DNA of 64,000 nucleotides from Glycomyces paridis (GTDB lineage Bacteria > Actinomycetota > Actinomycetes > Mycobacteriales > Micromonosporaceae), in the NCBI RefSeq assembly GCF_004912155.1, contig NZ_STGX01000006.1, positions 1 through 64,000 of the forward strand. Direction: 5' to 3'. Position numbers and translations under genes: made by a program. Position 1 is the stretch's first letter. Every line of letters begins with the position of its first letter. Below the pieces are notes generated by a model, which was not told the DNA's origin, did no database searches, and saw only the letters and a list, made by a program, of their open reading frames with translations. Shown one piece after another: positions 35,413 to 43,087 of this stretch.

Positions 35413-36612
35413 ATGGCACTTCGGCGCGTACTCGTCTCCGGCGCCGGCATCGCCGGCACCGCGCTCGCCTACTGGCTGCACCGCCACGGCTTCGAACCGG
35501 TCGTGGTCGAGAAGGCCCCGGCCCTGCGCGCCGGCGGCTACAAGATCGACGTGCGCGGCGCGGCCCTGGAGGTCGTCGAGCGCATGGGCCTCATGGACGC
35601 GGTCCGCGAGGCCCGCACCGACATCCGCGACGCGTACATCGTCGACGCGCGCGGACGCGAGGTCGCGGCCCTCGACGGCGACTCCTTCGGCGGCCGCGTC
35701 CACGGCGACGCCGAACTCCACCGCGGCGCCCTCGGCCTCCTCGTCCACGGCCTCACCGCCGACACCGTCGAGTACCGCTACGGCGACTCGATCGCCGCCC
35801 TCGACCAGGACGGGGACGGCGTCGAGGTCGCCTTCGAGAGCGGCACCACCGAACGCTTCGATCTCGTCATCGGCGCCGACGGCCTCCACTCGCGCACCCG
35901 CGCCCTCGCCTTCGGGCCCGAAGCCGACCACGTCCACGACCTCGGCTACGGCGTGGCCTCCTACACCGTCCCCAACGACCTCGGCCTCGACCGGCGCGAG
36001 ATGACCTACGTCGGCCCCGGACGCACCGTCCTGGTCTACAACACCGCCGGCAGCGAGCACGCCACCGCGCTGTTCCTCTGGGCCGCACCGGACCTCAAGC
36101 TGCCCCGCGGCGACCGCGCCGCGAGCGCGGCGATCCTGAAGGCGGCCTACGAAGGCGAGGGCTGGCAGGTCCCCCGGCTCCTGGAGTCCGCGGCCGACGC
36201 CCCGGACTTCTACCTCGACACGCTCAGCCAGGTCCGCACCGAACGGTGGTCGCAGGGGCGGGTCGCGCTCGTCGGCGACGCGGCCCACTGCGCCTCGGCC
36301 GCCTCCGGCCAGGGCACGAGCCTCGCGCTCGTCGGCGCCTACGTCCTCGCCGGGGAACTCGCGAAGGCGGGCGGCGCCGAGGGCTTCGCGGCCTACGAGC
36401 GGCTCATGCGGCCCTTCGCCGAGGCCAACCAGAAGCTCGGCCCCGCCAACGTCAAGGGCATGGTCCTCCAGGGGCGCTCGCGCATCCGCTTCAGCATGGC
36501 CTTCCTCGCCGTCGCCTCCCGGATGCCCGGCAAGGACCGCCTCATGACCCCGGTCGTCAACGCGATCCACAAGGCCGCCACCGCGATCGACCTCCCGGAG
36601 TACGCCGCGTAG
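35413..36612 (+). CDS. FAD-dependent monooxygenase (PHBH/TetX-like fold)
   Basis: 399 residues. Rossmann FAD loop GAGIAGTALAYWLHRHG near the start, DG-type motif LVIGADGLHSRTR in the middle and GD motif VALVGDAAHCASAASGQG near 300. Such enzymes hydroxylate aromatic or polyketide-like substrates, and some inactivate tetracyclines; the substrate here is not visible. ATG at 35413 is in the same frame as the stopless kinase upstream. It is divergent from the LuxR-type regulator across 144 bases. Confidence 0.88.
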   Translation: MALRRVLVSGAGIAGTALAYWLHRHGFEPVVVEKAPALRAGGYKIDVRGAALEVVERMGLMDAVREARTDIRDAYIVDARGREVAALDGDSFGGRVHGDAELHRGALGLLVHGLTADTVEYRYGDSIAALDQDGDGVEVAFESGTTERFDLVIGADGLHSRTRALAFGPEADHVHDLGYGVASYTVPNDLGLDRREMTYVGPGRTVLVYNTAGSEHATALFLWAAPDLKLPRGDRAASAAILKAAYEGEGWQVPRLLESAADAPDFYLDTLSQVRTERWSQGRVALVGDAAHCASAASGQGTSLALVGAYVLAGELAKAGGAEGFAAYERLMRPFAEANQKLGPANVKGMVLQGRSRIRFSMAFLAVASRMPGKDRLMTPVVNAIHKAATAIDLPEYAA

Positions 36613-36648
36613 CCGGCACGTCGAACACGGGTGCTAGCGTGGGCGCTC

Positions 36649-37803
36649 GTGGCACGACTCCTCCCCGCATGGTTCGTCGAACGCGTCGACCCCGTCCCCG
36701 ACGAGGACGAGCTCCCGGTCTCGACCCTGGAGCTGTTCTTCGACCTCATCTTCGTCTTCGTCATCGCGCAGTTCACCGCGATCATCGCCCACGACCCGCT
36801 CATGGGGCTGCTCCAGGCCGCCCTCATGTTCGGGGTCCTGTGGTGGATGTTCGCCGGGTACTCGTGGCTGACCAACGTCATCCCGCCCCACCGGCCCGCT
36901 CGGCGGGTGCTCCTGCTGTGCGCGATGGCCGGATGGCTCCTCATCGGACTCACCGTCCCCGCCGCCTTCCACGGCGGTAACGTGTGGCTCGCCGTCGGCT
37001 TCCTCGTCGTCGTGCTCGTCCACGGCCTCATGTACCTCCAGGCCACGCGCGCCTTCGGGCCCGTGTTCGCCGCCAACCTCGCCGCCGCCGCGGCGGTCTT
37101 CGGCGCCGAACTGGTGAGCGACGGCCTCTGGCGGTACCTCCTGTGGGGCCTGGCCGCCGCGATCGTGTGGTCCGTGCCGATCTGGCACGGCCAGCGCGGC
37201 CTGCACCTGCACCCCGCCCACATCACCGAGCGGCACGGCCTGGTCGTGCTCGTGGTCCTCGGCGAGTCGGTCGTGGCCATCGGGATCGGCGCGCGGGCGC
37301 TGCCGATCGACGCGGACCTGCTCGTGGCCGCGATCCTCGGGCTCGCGGTGTGCGCGTGCCTGTGGTGGTCGCTGTTCGTGCACGACCTGCCCGCGACCGA
37401 GCACGTGCTCGCGTCCACGAAGGACCCGGTGCGGCGGGTCAGGAAGGTGCTGGCGGGCCTGTCGTACGCGTTCGTCCCGGTGCTCATGGGCATCCTCGTG
37501 CTCGCGGCCGGGATCGAGCACGCGATCGGGCACGCGACCGCGCCGCTGGACTTCGCGTCCTCGCTGCTGCTGTCGGGCGGCACGGCTGTGTTCCTGCTCG
37601 GCACCGCCGGTCTGCGCCTGGCGATGCCGCTGCGCGGGCCGTGGCGGCGGGTCGCCCTCGCGGCCGCCGTCCTGGCGGTGGCCCCGCTCGGCCTCGTGAA
37701 CACCGCGCTCCAGCTGGGGGCGATCGTGGTGGTGCTCGGCGCGGGCCTGGCGCTGGAGCGGCGCGGCCTCAGGCCGGCACCGGCGCCCCAGCCTTCGGAA
37801 TGA
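36649..37803 (+). CDS. ltrA: Low temperature requirement protein A (LtrA) family
   Basis: 384 residues with about 11 membrane helices. The LtrA marks are STLELFFDLIFVFVIAQFT near the N-terminus and HITERHGLVVLVVLGESVVA in the middle. The family is needed for cold growth in Listeria, but its molecular role is unknown. GTG at 36649 is chosen: TAGCGT lies eight bases before it, fitting a leaderless transcript; GTG at 36631 is an alternative. The 3' end overlaps the convergent ABC ATPase gene by 35 bases. Confidence 0.88.
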   Translation: MARLLPAWFVERVDPVPDEDELPVSTLELFFDLIFVFVIAQFTAIIAHDPLMGLLQAALMFGVLWWMFAGYSWLTNVIPPHRPARRVLLLCAMAGWLLIGLTVPAAFHGGNVWLAVGFLVVVLVHGLMYLQATRAFGPVFAANLAAAAAVFGAELVSDGLWRYLLWGLAAAIVWSVPIWHGQRGLHLHPAHITERHGLVVLVVLGESVVAIGIGARALPIDADLLVAAILGLAVCACLWWSLFVHDLPATEHVLASTKDPVRRVRKVLAGLSYAFVPVLMGILVLAAGIEHAIGHATAPLDFASSLLLSGGTAVFLLGTAGLRLAMPLRGPWRRVALAAAVLAVAPLGLVNTALQLGAIVVVLGAGLALERRGLRPAPAPQPSE

Positions 37804-38566
37804 CCAAGGGCGTGCCGGTCTCGGGGTCGTCGATGATGCGGCAGCGCAGGTCGAAGACCTCTTCGACCATGTCGGCGGTGACGATCTCGGCCGGGGCGCC
37901 CTCGGCGACGATCGCGCCTTCCCGCATGGCGATGAGGTGCGTGGCGTAGCGGGCGGCCTGGTTGAGGTCGTGGAGGACCGCCACGAGGGTGCGGCCCTCG
38001 CGGTGGAGTTTCGCGCACAGGTCGAGGACTTCGATCTGGTGCGTGATGTCGAGGAACGTGGTGGGCTCGTCGAGCAGGAGCAGCGGGGTCTGCTGGGCGA
38101 GGACCATCGCGATCCACACGCGCTGGCGCTGGCCGCCGGAGAGCTCGTCGACGCCGCGCGAGCCGAGGTCTTCGATGTCGGTGGCGGCCATGGCCTCGGC
38201 GACGACGCGTTCGTCCTCCCGCGACCACTGGCGCAGGAGGCCCTGGTGGGGGTAGCGGCCGCGGGCGACGAGGTCGGCGACGGTGATGCCGTCGGGGGCG
38301 ACCGGCGACTGCGGGAGGAGTCCGAGGCGGCGGGCGACGGCGCGGGTGGGCTGGGAGTGGATGTCGCGGCCGTCGAGCAGGACCTGTCCGGCCGAGGGCT
38401 TCAACATGCGCGCCAGGGCCTTCAGGAGGGTCGACTTGCCGCAGGCGTTGGGCCCGAGGATGACGGTGAACTCGCCCTCGGGGATGTCGACGGTGAGGTC
38501 CTCGCTGATGGCGATGCGGCCGTAGCCGATCGTGGCGTCGCGGACGGCCAGCGGGCTGTCGGTCAC
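37769..38566 (-). CDS. Iron-siderophore ABC transporter, ATP-binding protein
   Basis: 265 residues, FecE/FepC type. Walker A GPNACGKST (about 38-46), Q-loop LLPQSP, signature LSGGQRQR, Walker B LLLLDEPT and the H-loop His in VLHDLNQAARY. It powers uptake by the two permeases upstream. GTG at 38566 overlaps the permease stop (GTGA). It is the last gene of the minus-strand importer operon, governed by the IdeR box near 40758. Confidence 0.93.
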   Translation of the reverse strand: MTDSPLAVRDATIGYGRIAISEDLTVDIPEGEFTVILGPNACGKSTLLKALARMLKPSAGQVLLDGRDIHSQPTRAVARRLGLLPQSPVAPDGITVADLVARGRYPHQGLLRQWSREDERVVAEAMAATDIEDLGSRGVDELSGGQRQRVWIAMVLAQQTPLLLLDEPTTFLDITHQIEVLDLCAKLHREGRTLVAVLHDLNQAARYATHLIAMREGAIVAEGAPAEIVTADMVEEVFDLRCRIIDDPETGTPLVIPKAGAPVPA

Positions 38567-39636
38567 GACATGGCCCCCTTCTTGCGGTGTGCGATGAGCA
38601 GCCAGATGAGGTAGGCGCCGCCGACGACGCCGGTGACGACGCCGGTCGGGAGCTGGCGGTCGCCGATCCCGGCGACGGCGACCGCGTCGGCGGCGGTGAC
38701 GATGAGCGCGCCGCAGATCGCCGCGCACAGGAAGCTGCGGCTCGATCCGGTGAGGCGGGCGGCGATGTGGGGGGCGGCGAGGGCGACGAACGCGAGCGGC
38801 CCGGCGACGGCGACGGCCCCTGCGGTGAGGACCGAGGCGGTCACGAGGGCGGCGACGCGGACGGCGCCGACGGGGACGCCGAGGCCGGTCGCGGAGGCCT
38901 CGCCGAGGCGCAGCGCGTCGAGGCCGCGGGAGAGGGCGACGACGGCGACCGCTCCGGCGAGCAGGACGAGGCCGACGGCCCTGGCCTGGGACCAGTCGCG
39001 GCCGGAGAGGTCGCCGGTGAGCCAGTAGACGGCCCGGAACGCGTCGATGATGGTGGTGCGGGTGAGCAGGTAGCCGTTGACGCCCGCGAGGATCGCGGCG
39101 GTGCCGATGCCGACGAGCACGAGCCGGTAGCCGGAGGGGTCCCCGCCGCGGGTGAGAGCCCAGATGAACAGGCCAGTGCCGAGGGCGCCGAGGGCGGCGA
39201 AGACGGTGGTGACCTGGAGGGACGCGCCGGTGACGATGATGGCGACGAGCGCGCCGGAGGTCGCGCCCTGGGTGAGGCCGAGGATGTCGGGGCTGCCGAG
39301 GGCGTTGCGGGTGAGGTTCTGGAAGAGCGCCCCGGCCAGGCCCATGCAGGCGCCCACGGCGAGGCCGGTGGCGATTCGCGGCAGGCGCAGGGTCCAGACG
39401 ATGAACTCGTCACCCTTGGTGCCCTCGCCGATGACGGCGTTCCAGACGCGTTCGATCCCGATGGGGGTCGAACCGGTCGCGGCGGACCAGAGGGCGACGG
39501 CGACGAGGACCGCGAGCGAGCCGAGGACGGCGGCGAGGGTGCGGTGGCGCAGGCGCAGGGAGTAGCCGCCGAGGCGCAGGACGGTGGAGCGCCCGGCGCC
39601 GCCGGGCGTGCGGAACGGGGCGGTCACGGCGCTCAC
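38563..39636 (-). CDS. Iron-siderophore ABC transporter permease (FecCD), second
   Basis: 357 residues with about ten helices. FecCD marks are LRLPRIATGLAVGACMGLAGALFQNLTRNALGSPDILG (positions about 80-117 in parts) and FVALAAPHIAARLTG with the ATPase-coupling helix. GTG at 39636 overlaps the stop of the first permease (GTGA). It forms a heterodimer with that permease in the membrane. Confidence 0.92.
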   Translation of the reverse strand: MSAVTAPFRTPGGAGRSTVLRLGGYSLRLRHRTLAAVLGSLAVLVAVALWSAATGSTPIGIERVWNAVIGEGTKGDEFIVWTLRLPRIATGLAVGACMGLAGALFQNLTRNALGSPDILGLTQGATSGALVAIIVTGASLQVTTVFAALGALGTGLFIWALTRGGDPSGYRLVLVGIGTAAILAGVNGYLLTRTTIIDAFRAVYWLTGDLSGRDWSQARAVGLVLLAGAVAVVALSRGLDALRLGEASATGLGVPVGAVRVAALVTASVLTAGAVAVAGPLAFVALAAPHIAARLTGSSRSFLCAAICGALIVTAADAVAVAGIGDRQLPTGVVTGVVGGAYLIWLLIAHRKKGAMS

Positions 39637-40721
39637 AGGCGGGCCACCTTCCTGCGGCTGACGAGGTGGAGGAAGAACGGTCCGCCCGCGACGGCGCAGA
39701 CAATGCCGACCTGGACTTCGCCGGGGCGCCCGACCACGCGGCCGAGAACGTCGGCGGCGAGGAGGAACGCGGCGCCGGTGAGCATCGAGTACGGCAGGAC
39801 CCAGTGCTGGTCGGGGCCGGTGAAGGCGCGCACCGCGTGCGGCACGACGAGGCCGACGAAGACGATCGGGCCGCACACGGCAGTCGCGGTCCCGGCGAGC
39901 ACGGTGATCGCGGCGATCCCGGCGACGCGCAGGACGCGCGGGTCGACGCCGAGGCCGGTCGCGGTGGCGTCGCCGAGCGCGAGCGCGTTGAGCGGCCGGG
40001 CGAGGAGGATGCCGCCGGCGGCGGCCACGGCGATGAGGAGCGCCACCGGGAGGATCGGGGTCTGGTGGGCGTTGACGAGGGAGCCGACGGACCAGAACCG
40101 CATCTGGTCGAGGGTGGCGGCGTCCATGAGCTGGATCGCGGAGACGTACGCGTATCCGGCGGCGGTGACGGCGGCGCCCGCGAGCGCGAGCCGCGCGGGG
40201 GTCGCCGAGGCGGCCCCGGCGATGAGGTAGACGGCGACGGAGGCGACCGCGGCGCCGAGGAACGCGAAGGCGATGGTCTGGGTGAACCCGAAGGAGCCGA
40301 GGAAGAAGGAGGCGGTGACGACCGCGGCGGCGGCGCCGGTGTTGACGCCGAGGAGGCCGGGGTCGGCGAGGGGGTTGCGGGTCATGGCCTGCATGAGGGC
40401 CCCGGCGAGGCCGAGGGCGGCGCCGGAGGCGAGGCCGAGGGCGGTGCGGGGCAGGCGCAGCTCGGTGACGACGGGGTAGGCGTCGGAGGCGCGGTCGGTG
40501 AGGCCGGACCAGACTTCGCCGAGGTCCATGGGGCGGGCGCCGACGGCGACGCTGAGGACCGCGAGAGCGGCGAGGAGGCCGACGAGGGCGAGCAGTCCCA
40601 AGGTGAGGCGGCCGTGCCGGGGGCGCGGTCGGGTTCGTTCCGGTTCGCTTGCGTCACTTGCGGAGTCCAGGTCCGCCGGGTTCGGCGGGGTCTGTGCTCG
40701 GGCGCGGTGGACGGTTGACAA
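39633..40721 (-). CDS. Iron-siderophore ABC transporter permease (FecCD), first
   Basis: 362 residues. After a 35-residue polar leader come about ten helices with LRLPRTALGLASGAALG, MQAMTRNPLADPGLLG and FVGLVVPHAVRAFTG, the usual FecCD signature. The start is TTG at 40721; no better start codon precedes the first helix. It is the first gene of the minus-strand operon, 40 bases from the IdeR box. Confidence 0.9.
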   Translation of the reverse strand: MSTVHRARAQTPPNPADLDSASDASEPERTRPRPRHGRLTLGLLALVGLLAALAVLSVAVGARPMDLGEVWSGLTDRASDAYPVVTELRLPRTALGLASGAALGLAGALMQAMTRNPLADPGLLGVNTGAAAAVVTASFFLGSFGFTQTIAFAFLGAAVASVAVYLIAGAASATPARLALAGAAVTAAGYAYVSAIQLMDAATLDQMRFWSVGSLVNAHQTPILPVALLIAVAAAGGILLARPLNALALGDATATGLGVDPRVLRVAGIAAITVLAGTATAVCGPIVFVGLVVPHAVRAFTGPDQHWVLPYSMLTGAAFLLAADVLGRVVGRPGEVQVGIVCAVAGGPFFLHLVSRRKVARL

Positions 40722-40755
40722 GTGCGGACTCCGGAGGGATAGTGACTGCGTTTTT

Positions 40756-40776
40756 GTTTAGGCTAACCTAACCTGT
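40756..40776. promoter_or_regulatory. IdeR/DtxR iron box, importer/binding-protein divergent promoter
   Basis: TTAGGCTAACCTAACCT at 40758-40774 matches the IdeR/DtxR operator pattern. It lies between the divergent permease operon and the first binding-protein gene, so iron-loaded IdeR would shut both. Confidence 0.85.
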
Positions 40777-40816
40777 TCCGCGCGGCCAGTGCCGCGCCCC
40801 CCTGAAGGAGTTCACC

Positions 40817-41848
40817 GTGCCACTGCGCGCATACCCCGCCCTCTCCCGCCGAGGCCTCCTCGCGGCCGCGGGCGGCCTCGGCGCCGCCTCGGTCCTCGCC
40901 GCCTGCGGCGGCGCCGACGAGGAGGAGCCGGAAGGCGCCGGCGGCGCCTCCGGGCCGTTCGCGTTCCTCGACGAGCGCGACGGGCAGGAGGTCGAACTGG
41001 AGTCGGTCCCCACGAAGGTCGTCGCGTTCACCGGTCTCGCCGCCGCCCTGTACGACTACGGCGTGGAGGTCGCGGCGGTCTTCGGGCCGACCACGCTCGC
41101 CGACGGCGCCCCCGACCTCCAGGCGGGGCGCCTCCCGGTCGAGGAGCTGACGGTCCTGGGCAACGCCTGGGGCGAGTTCGACGTGGAGCAGTTCGCCGAG
41201 CTCGGGCCCCAGCTCATCGTGTCGCACTACTACGAGGGCTTCGACCTGTGGTTCGTGCCCGAGGACCGGCTCGAAGAGGTCGAGGCGCTGGCGCCGGGCA
41301 TCGGCATCGAGGTCTCGAAGCCGAAGCTGGACCAGATCATCGACCGCCATGCGTCCCTTGCCAAGGCGCTCGGCGCCGACCTGGAGTCGGAGGCGAACTC
41401 TGCCGCGGTGGAGCGCTTCGGCGCCGCCGCTGGATCGGTGGCGGCGGCCTTCGGCGAGAACCCGATGAAGGTCCTGGCGGTGGGCGCGTGGCCCGACGGG
41501 CTCTACATCGCGAACCCGCCCACGTTCAACGTGCTCGCGAAGTGCGTCGAACTCGGCGTCGACCTCGTGGTGCCCGACAACCCCGACCAGAACGGCTACT
41601 GGGAGCTCCTGTCCTGGGAGAACGCCGACAAGTACGAGGCCGACGCGATCTTCCTGGACATCCGCACCAACGGCATCCCGGCGGACGTCCTGCTCGCCGA
41701 CTACCCGACCTGGGCGGCGCTCCCGGCGGTGGCGGCCGGGCACGTGTACGGCTGGAACGCCGAGCCGGTGTACTCGCACGTCGGCGGGGCGATCGAGCTG
41801 GAGCGCATCGCCGAGGGCCTCGCCGCCGCGAAGCCGCTCGGCGGCTGA
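40817..41848 (+). CDS. Iron-siderophore substrate-binding lipoprotein, copy 1
   Basis: 343 residues. A twin-arginine-type lipoprotein signal, SRRGLLAAAGGLGAASVLAAC, has Cys30 as the lipid site. The periplasmic-binding-protein fold follows: VVAFTGLAAALYDYGVEV, FDVEQFAELGPQLIV, ELLSWENADKYEADAIFLD. It delivers ferric siderophore to the divergent permeases. GTG at 40817. Copy 2 follows with its own iron box. Confidence 0.9.
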   Translation: MPLRAYPALSRRGLLAAAGGLGAASVLAACGGADEEEPEGAGGASGPFAFLDERDGQEVELESVPTKVVAFTGLAAALYDYGVEVAAVFGPTTLADGAPDLQAGRLPVEELTVLGNAWGEFDVEQFAELGPQLIVSHYYEGFDLWFVPEDRLEEVEALAPGIGIEVSKPKLDQIIDRHASLAKALGADLESEANSAAVERFGAAAGSVAAAFGENPMKVLAVGAWPDGLYIANPPTFNVLAKCVELGVDLVVPDNPDQNGYWELLSWENADKYEADAIFLDIRTNGIPADVLLADYPTWAALPAVAAGHVYGWNAEPVYSHVGGAIELERIAEGLAAAKPLGG

Positions 41849-41904
41849 ACGGCCGCAGTGGCTGACGCCACGTGAGGACCCCAGGTCAGGGGGCCGGGAT
41901 CTGA

Positions 41905-41920
41905 TTAGGCTAGCCTAACC
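41905..41920. promoter_or_regulatory. IdeR/DtxR iron box before binding-protein copy 2
   Basis: TTAGGCTAGCCTAA (41905-41918) is a perfect palindrome and near-consensus IdeR site; a further GGTTAGG follows a few bases later. It lies 66 bases before the second binding-protein gene. Confidence 0.88.
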
Positions 41921-41986
41921 TCGGTTAGGTCGGGCTATGCCGACCCCAGTCCGGCCCCCCGCCCTTCGAACAAGGAGAAGCACCAC

Positions 41987-43024
41987 ATGGCAATCGACGC
42001 CGACAAGGCCACGCTCGGCCGCCGCGCCCTGCTCGCGGGCGGCAGCGCCCTCGGACTCACCGGCACCCTCGCCGCCTGCGGCGCCGCCGAGGAGGGCAGC
42101 GAGACCGGCACCGGCGAGACCGACGCGTGGAAGTTCCAGGACGACCAGCCCGTCGACATCGACATGGACCACACCCCCACCAAGATCGTGGCCTTCACCG
42201 GCATGGCCGCCGCCCTGTACGACTTCGGCATCGAGGTCCCGGCCGTCTTCGGTCCCACCACCAACGAGGACGGCACCGCCACCAGCCAGGCCGGGAACCT
42301 CCCCGTCGCCGACCTCGAGGTCTTCGGCAACGTCTACGGCGAGTTCGACGTCGAGGCCTACGCCGCCTGGGGCCCCGAGGCCCTCCTCACCCACTTCTAC
42401 GGCGACCCCGCGACCCTGTGGTACGTCCCCGAGGAGAGCAAGGACCAGATCACCGGCATCGTCGAGGTCGCGGCCCTCAACGTCGACGACGGCGCGAACA
42501 CGCTCGACCAGATCGTCACCCGCCACTCCGAGCTGGCCGTCAGCCTCGGCGCCGACCTCGAATCGGACGCCAACGTCGCCAACAAGGAGCGCTACGACGC
42601 GGCCGTGGCCGCCCTCCAGGAGGCCGCCGCCGCCAACCCCGTCCGCGTCCTCGCCTGCTCCGCGGCCGCCGAGATCTTCTACGCCTCGAACCCCGCCACC
42701 GGCAACGACATGCGCTTCTTCGTGGAGCTCGGCGTCGACATCATCGTCCCCGACGCGCTCGACGCGGCCACCGGCGACTACTACGAGCTGCTCTCGTGGG
42801 AGAACGCCGACAAGTACGACGCCGACCTGCTGCTCCTCGACTCCCGCGTCCAGGCCCTCCAGCCTGAGGCGCTCGCCGAGTTCCCGACCTGGAACGCCCT
42901 CCCGGCCGTCCAGGCGGGCCAGATCGTCGGCTGGGAGGCCGAGCCCATGTACTCCTGGGGCCTGGCCGCCGCCTCCATCGAGGCGCTCGCCGCGGCGATC
43001 ACCAACGCCGAGAAGCTGTTCTGA
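41987..43024 (+). CDS. Iron-siderophore substrate-binding lipoprotein, copy 2
   Basis: 345 residues. Signal GRRALLAGGSALGLTGTLAAC with lipid Cys31, again of twin-arginine type. It is clearly paralogous to copy 1 (IVAFTGMAAALYDFGIEV, ELLSWENADKYDADLLLLD), but the ligand-facing regions differ, so it may bind another siderophore and share the same permeases. ATG at 41987 has AAGGAGAAG upstream. A terminator follows. Confidence 0.9.
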   Translation: MAIDADKATLGRRALLAGGSALGLTGTLAACGAAEEGSETGTGETDAWKFQDDQPVDIDMDHTPTKIVAFTGMAAALYDFGIEVPAVFGPTTNEDGTATSQAGNLPVADLEVFGNVYGEFDVEAYAAWGPEALLTHFYGDPATLWYVPEESKDQITGIVEVAALNVDDGANTLDQIVTRHSELAVSLGADLESDANVANKERYDAAVAALQEAAAANPVRVLACSAAAEIFYASNPATGNDMRFFVELGVDIIVPDALDAATGDYYELLSWENADKYDADLLLLDSRVQALQPEALAEFPTWNALPAVQAGQIVGWEAEPMYSWGLAAASIEALAAAITNAEKLF

Positions 43025-43041
43025 CGCACCGAAACGCGACG

Positions 43042-43073
43042 GGAGGGGGCGGGCCCGCGGGCCCGCCCCCTCC
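43042..43073. terminator. Bidirectional terminator after binding-protein copy 2
   Basis: 15-bp arms GGAGGGGGCGGGCCC / GGGCCCGCCCCCTCC followed by TTTT lie between convergent genes. Confidence 0.8.
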
Positions 43074-43087
43074 TTTTCCGTTGCGCG

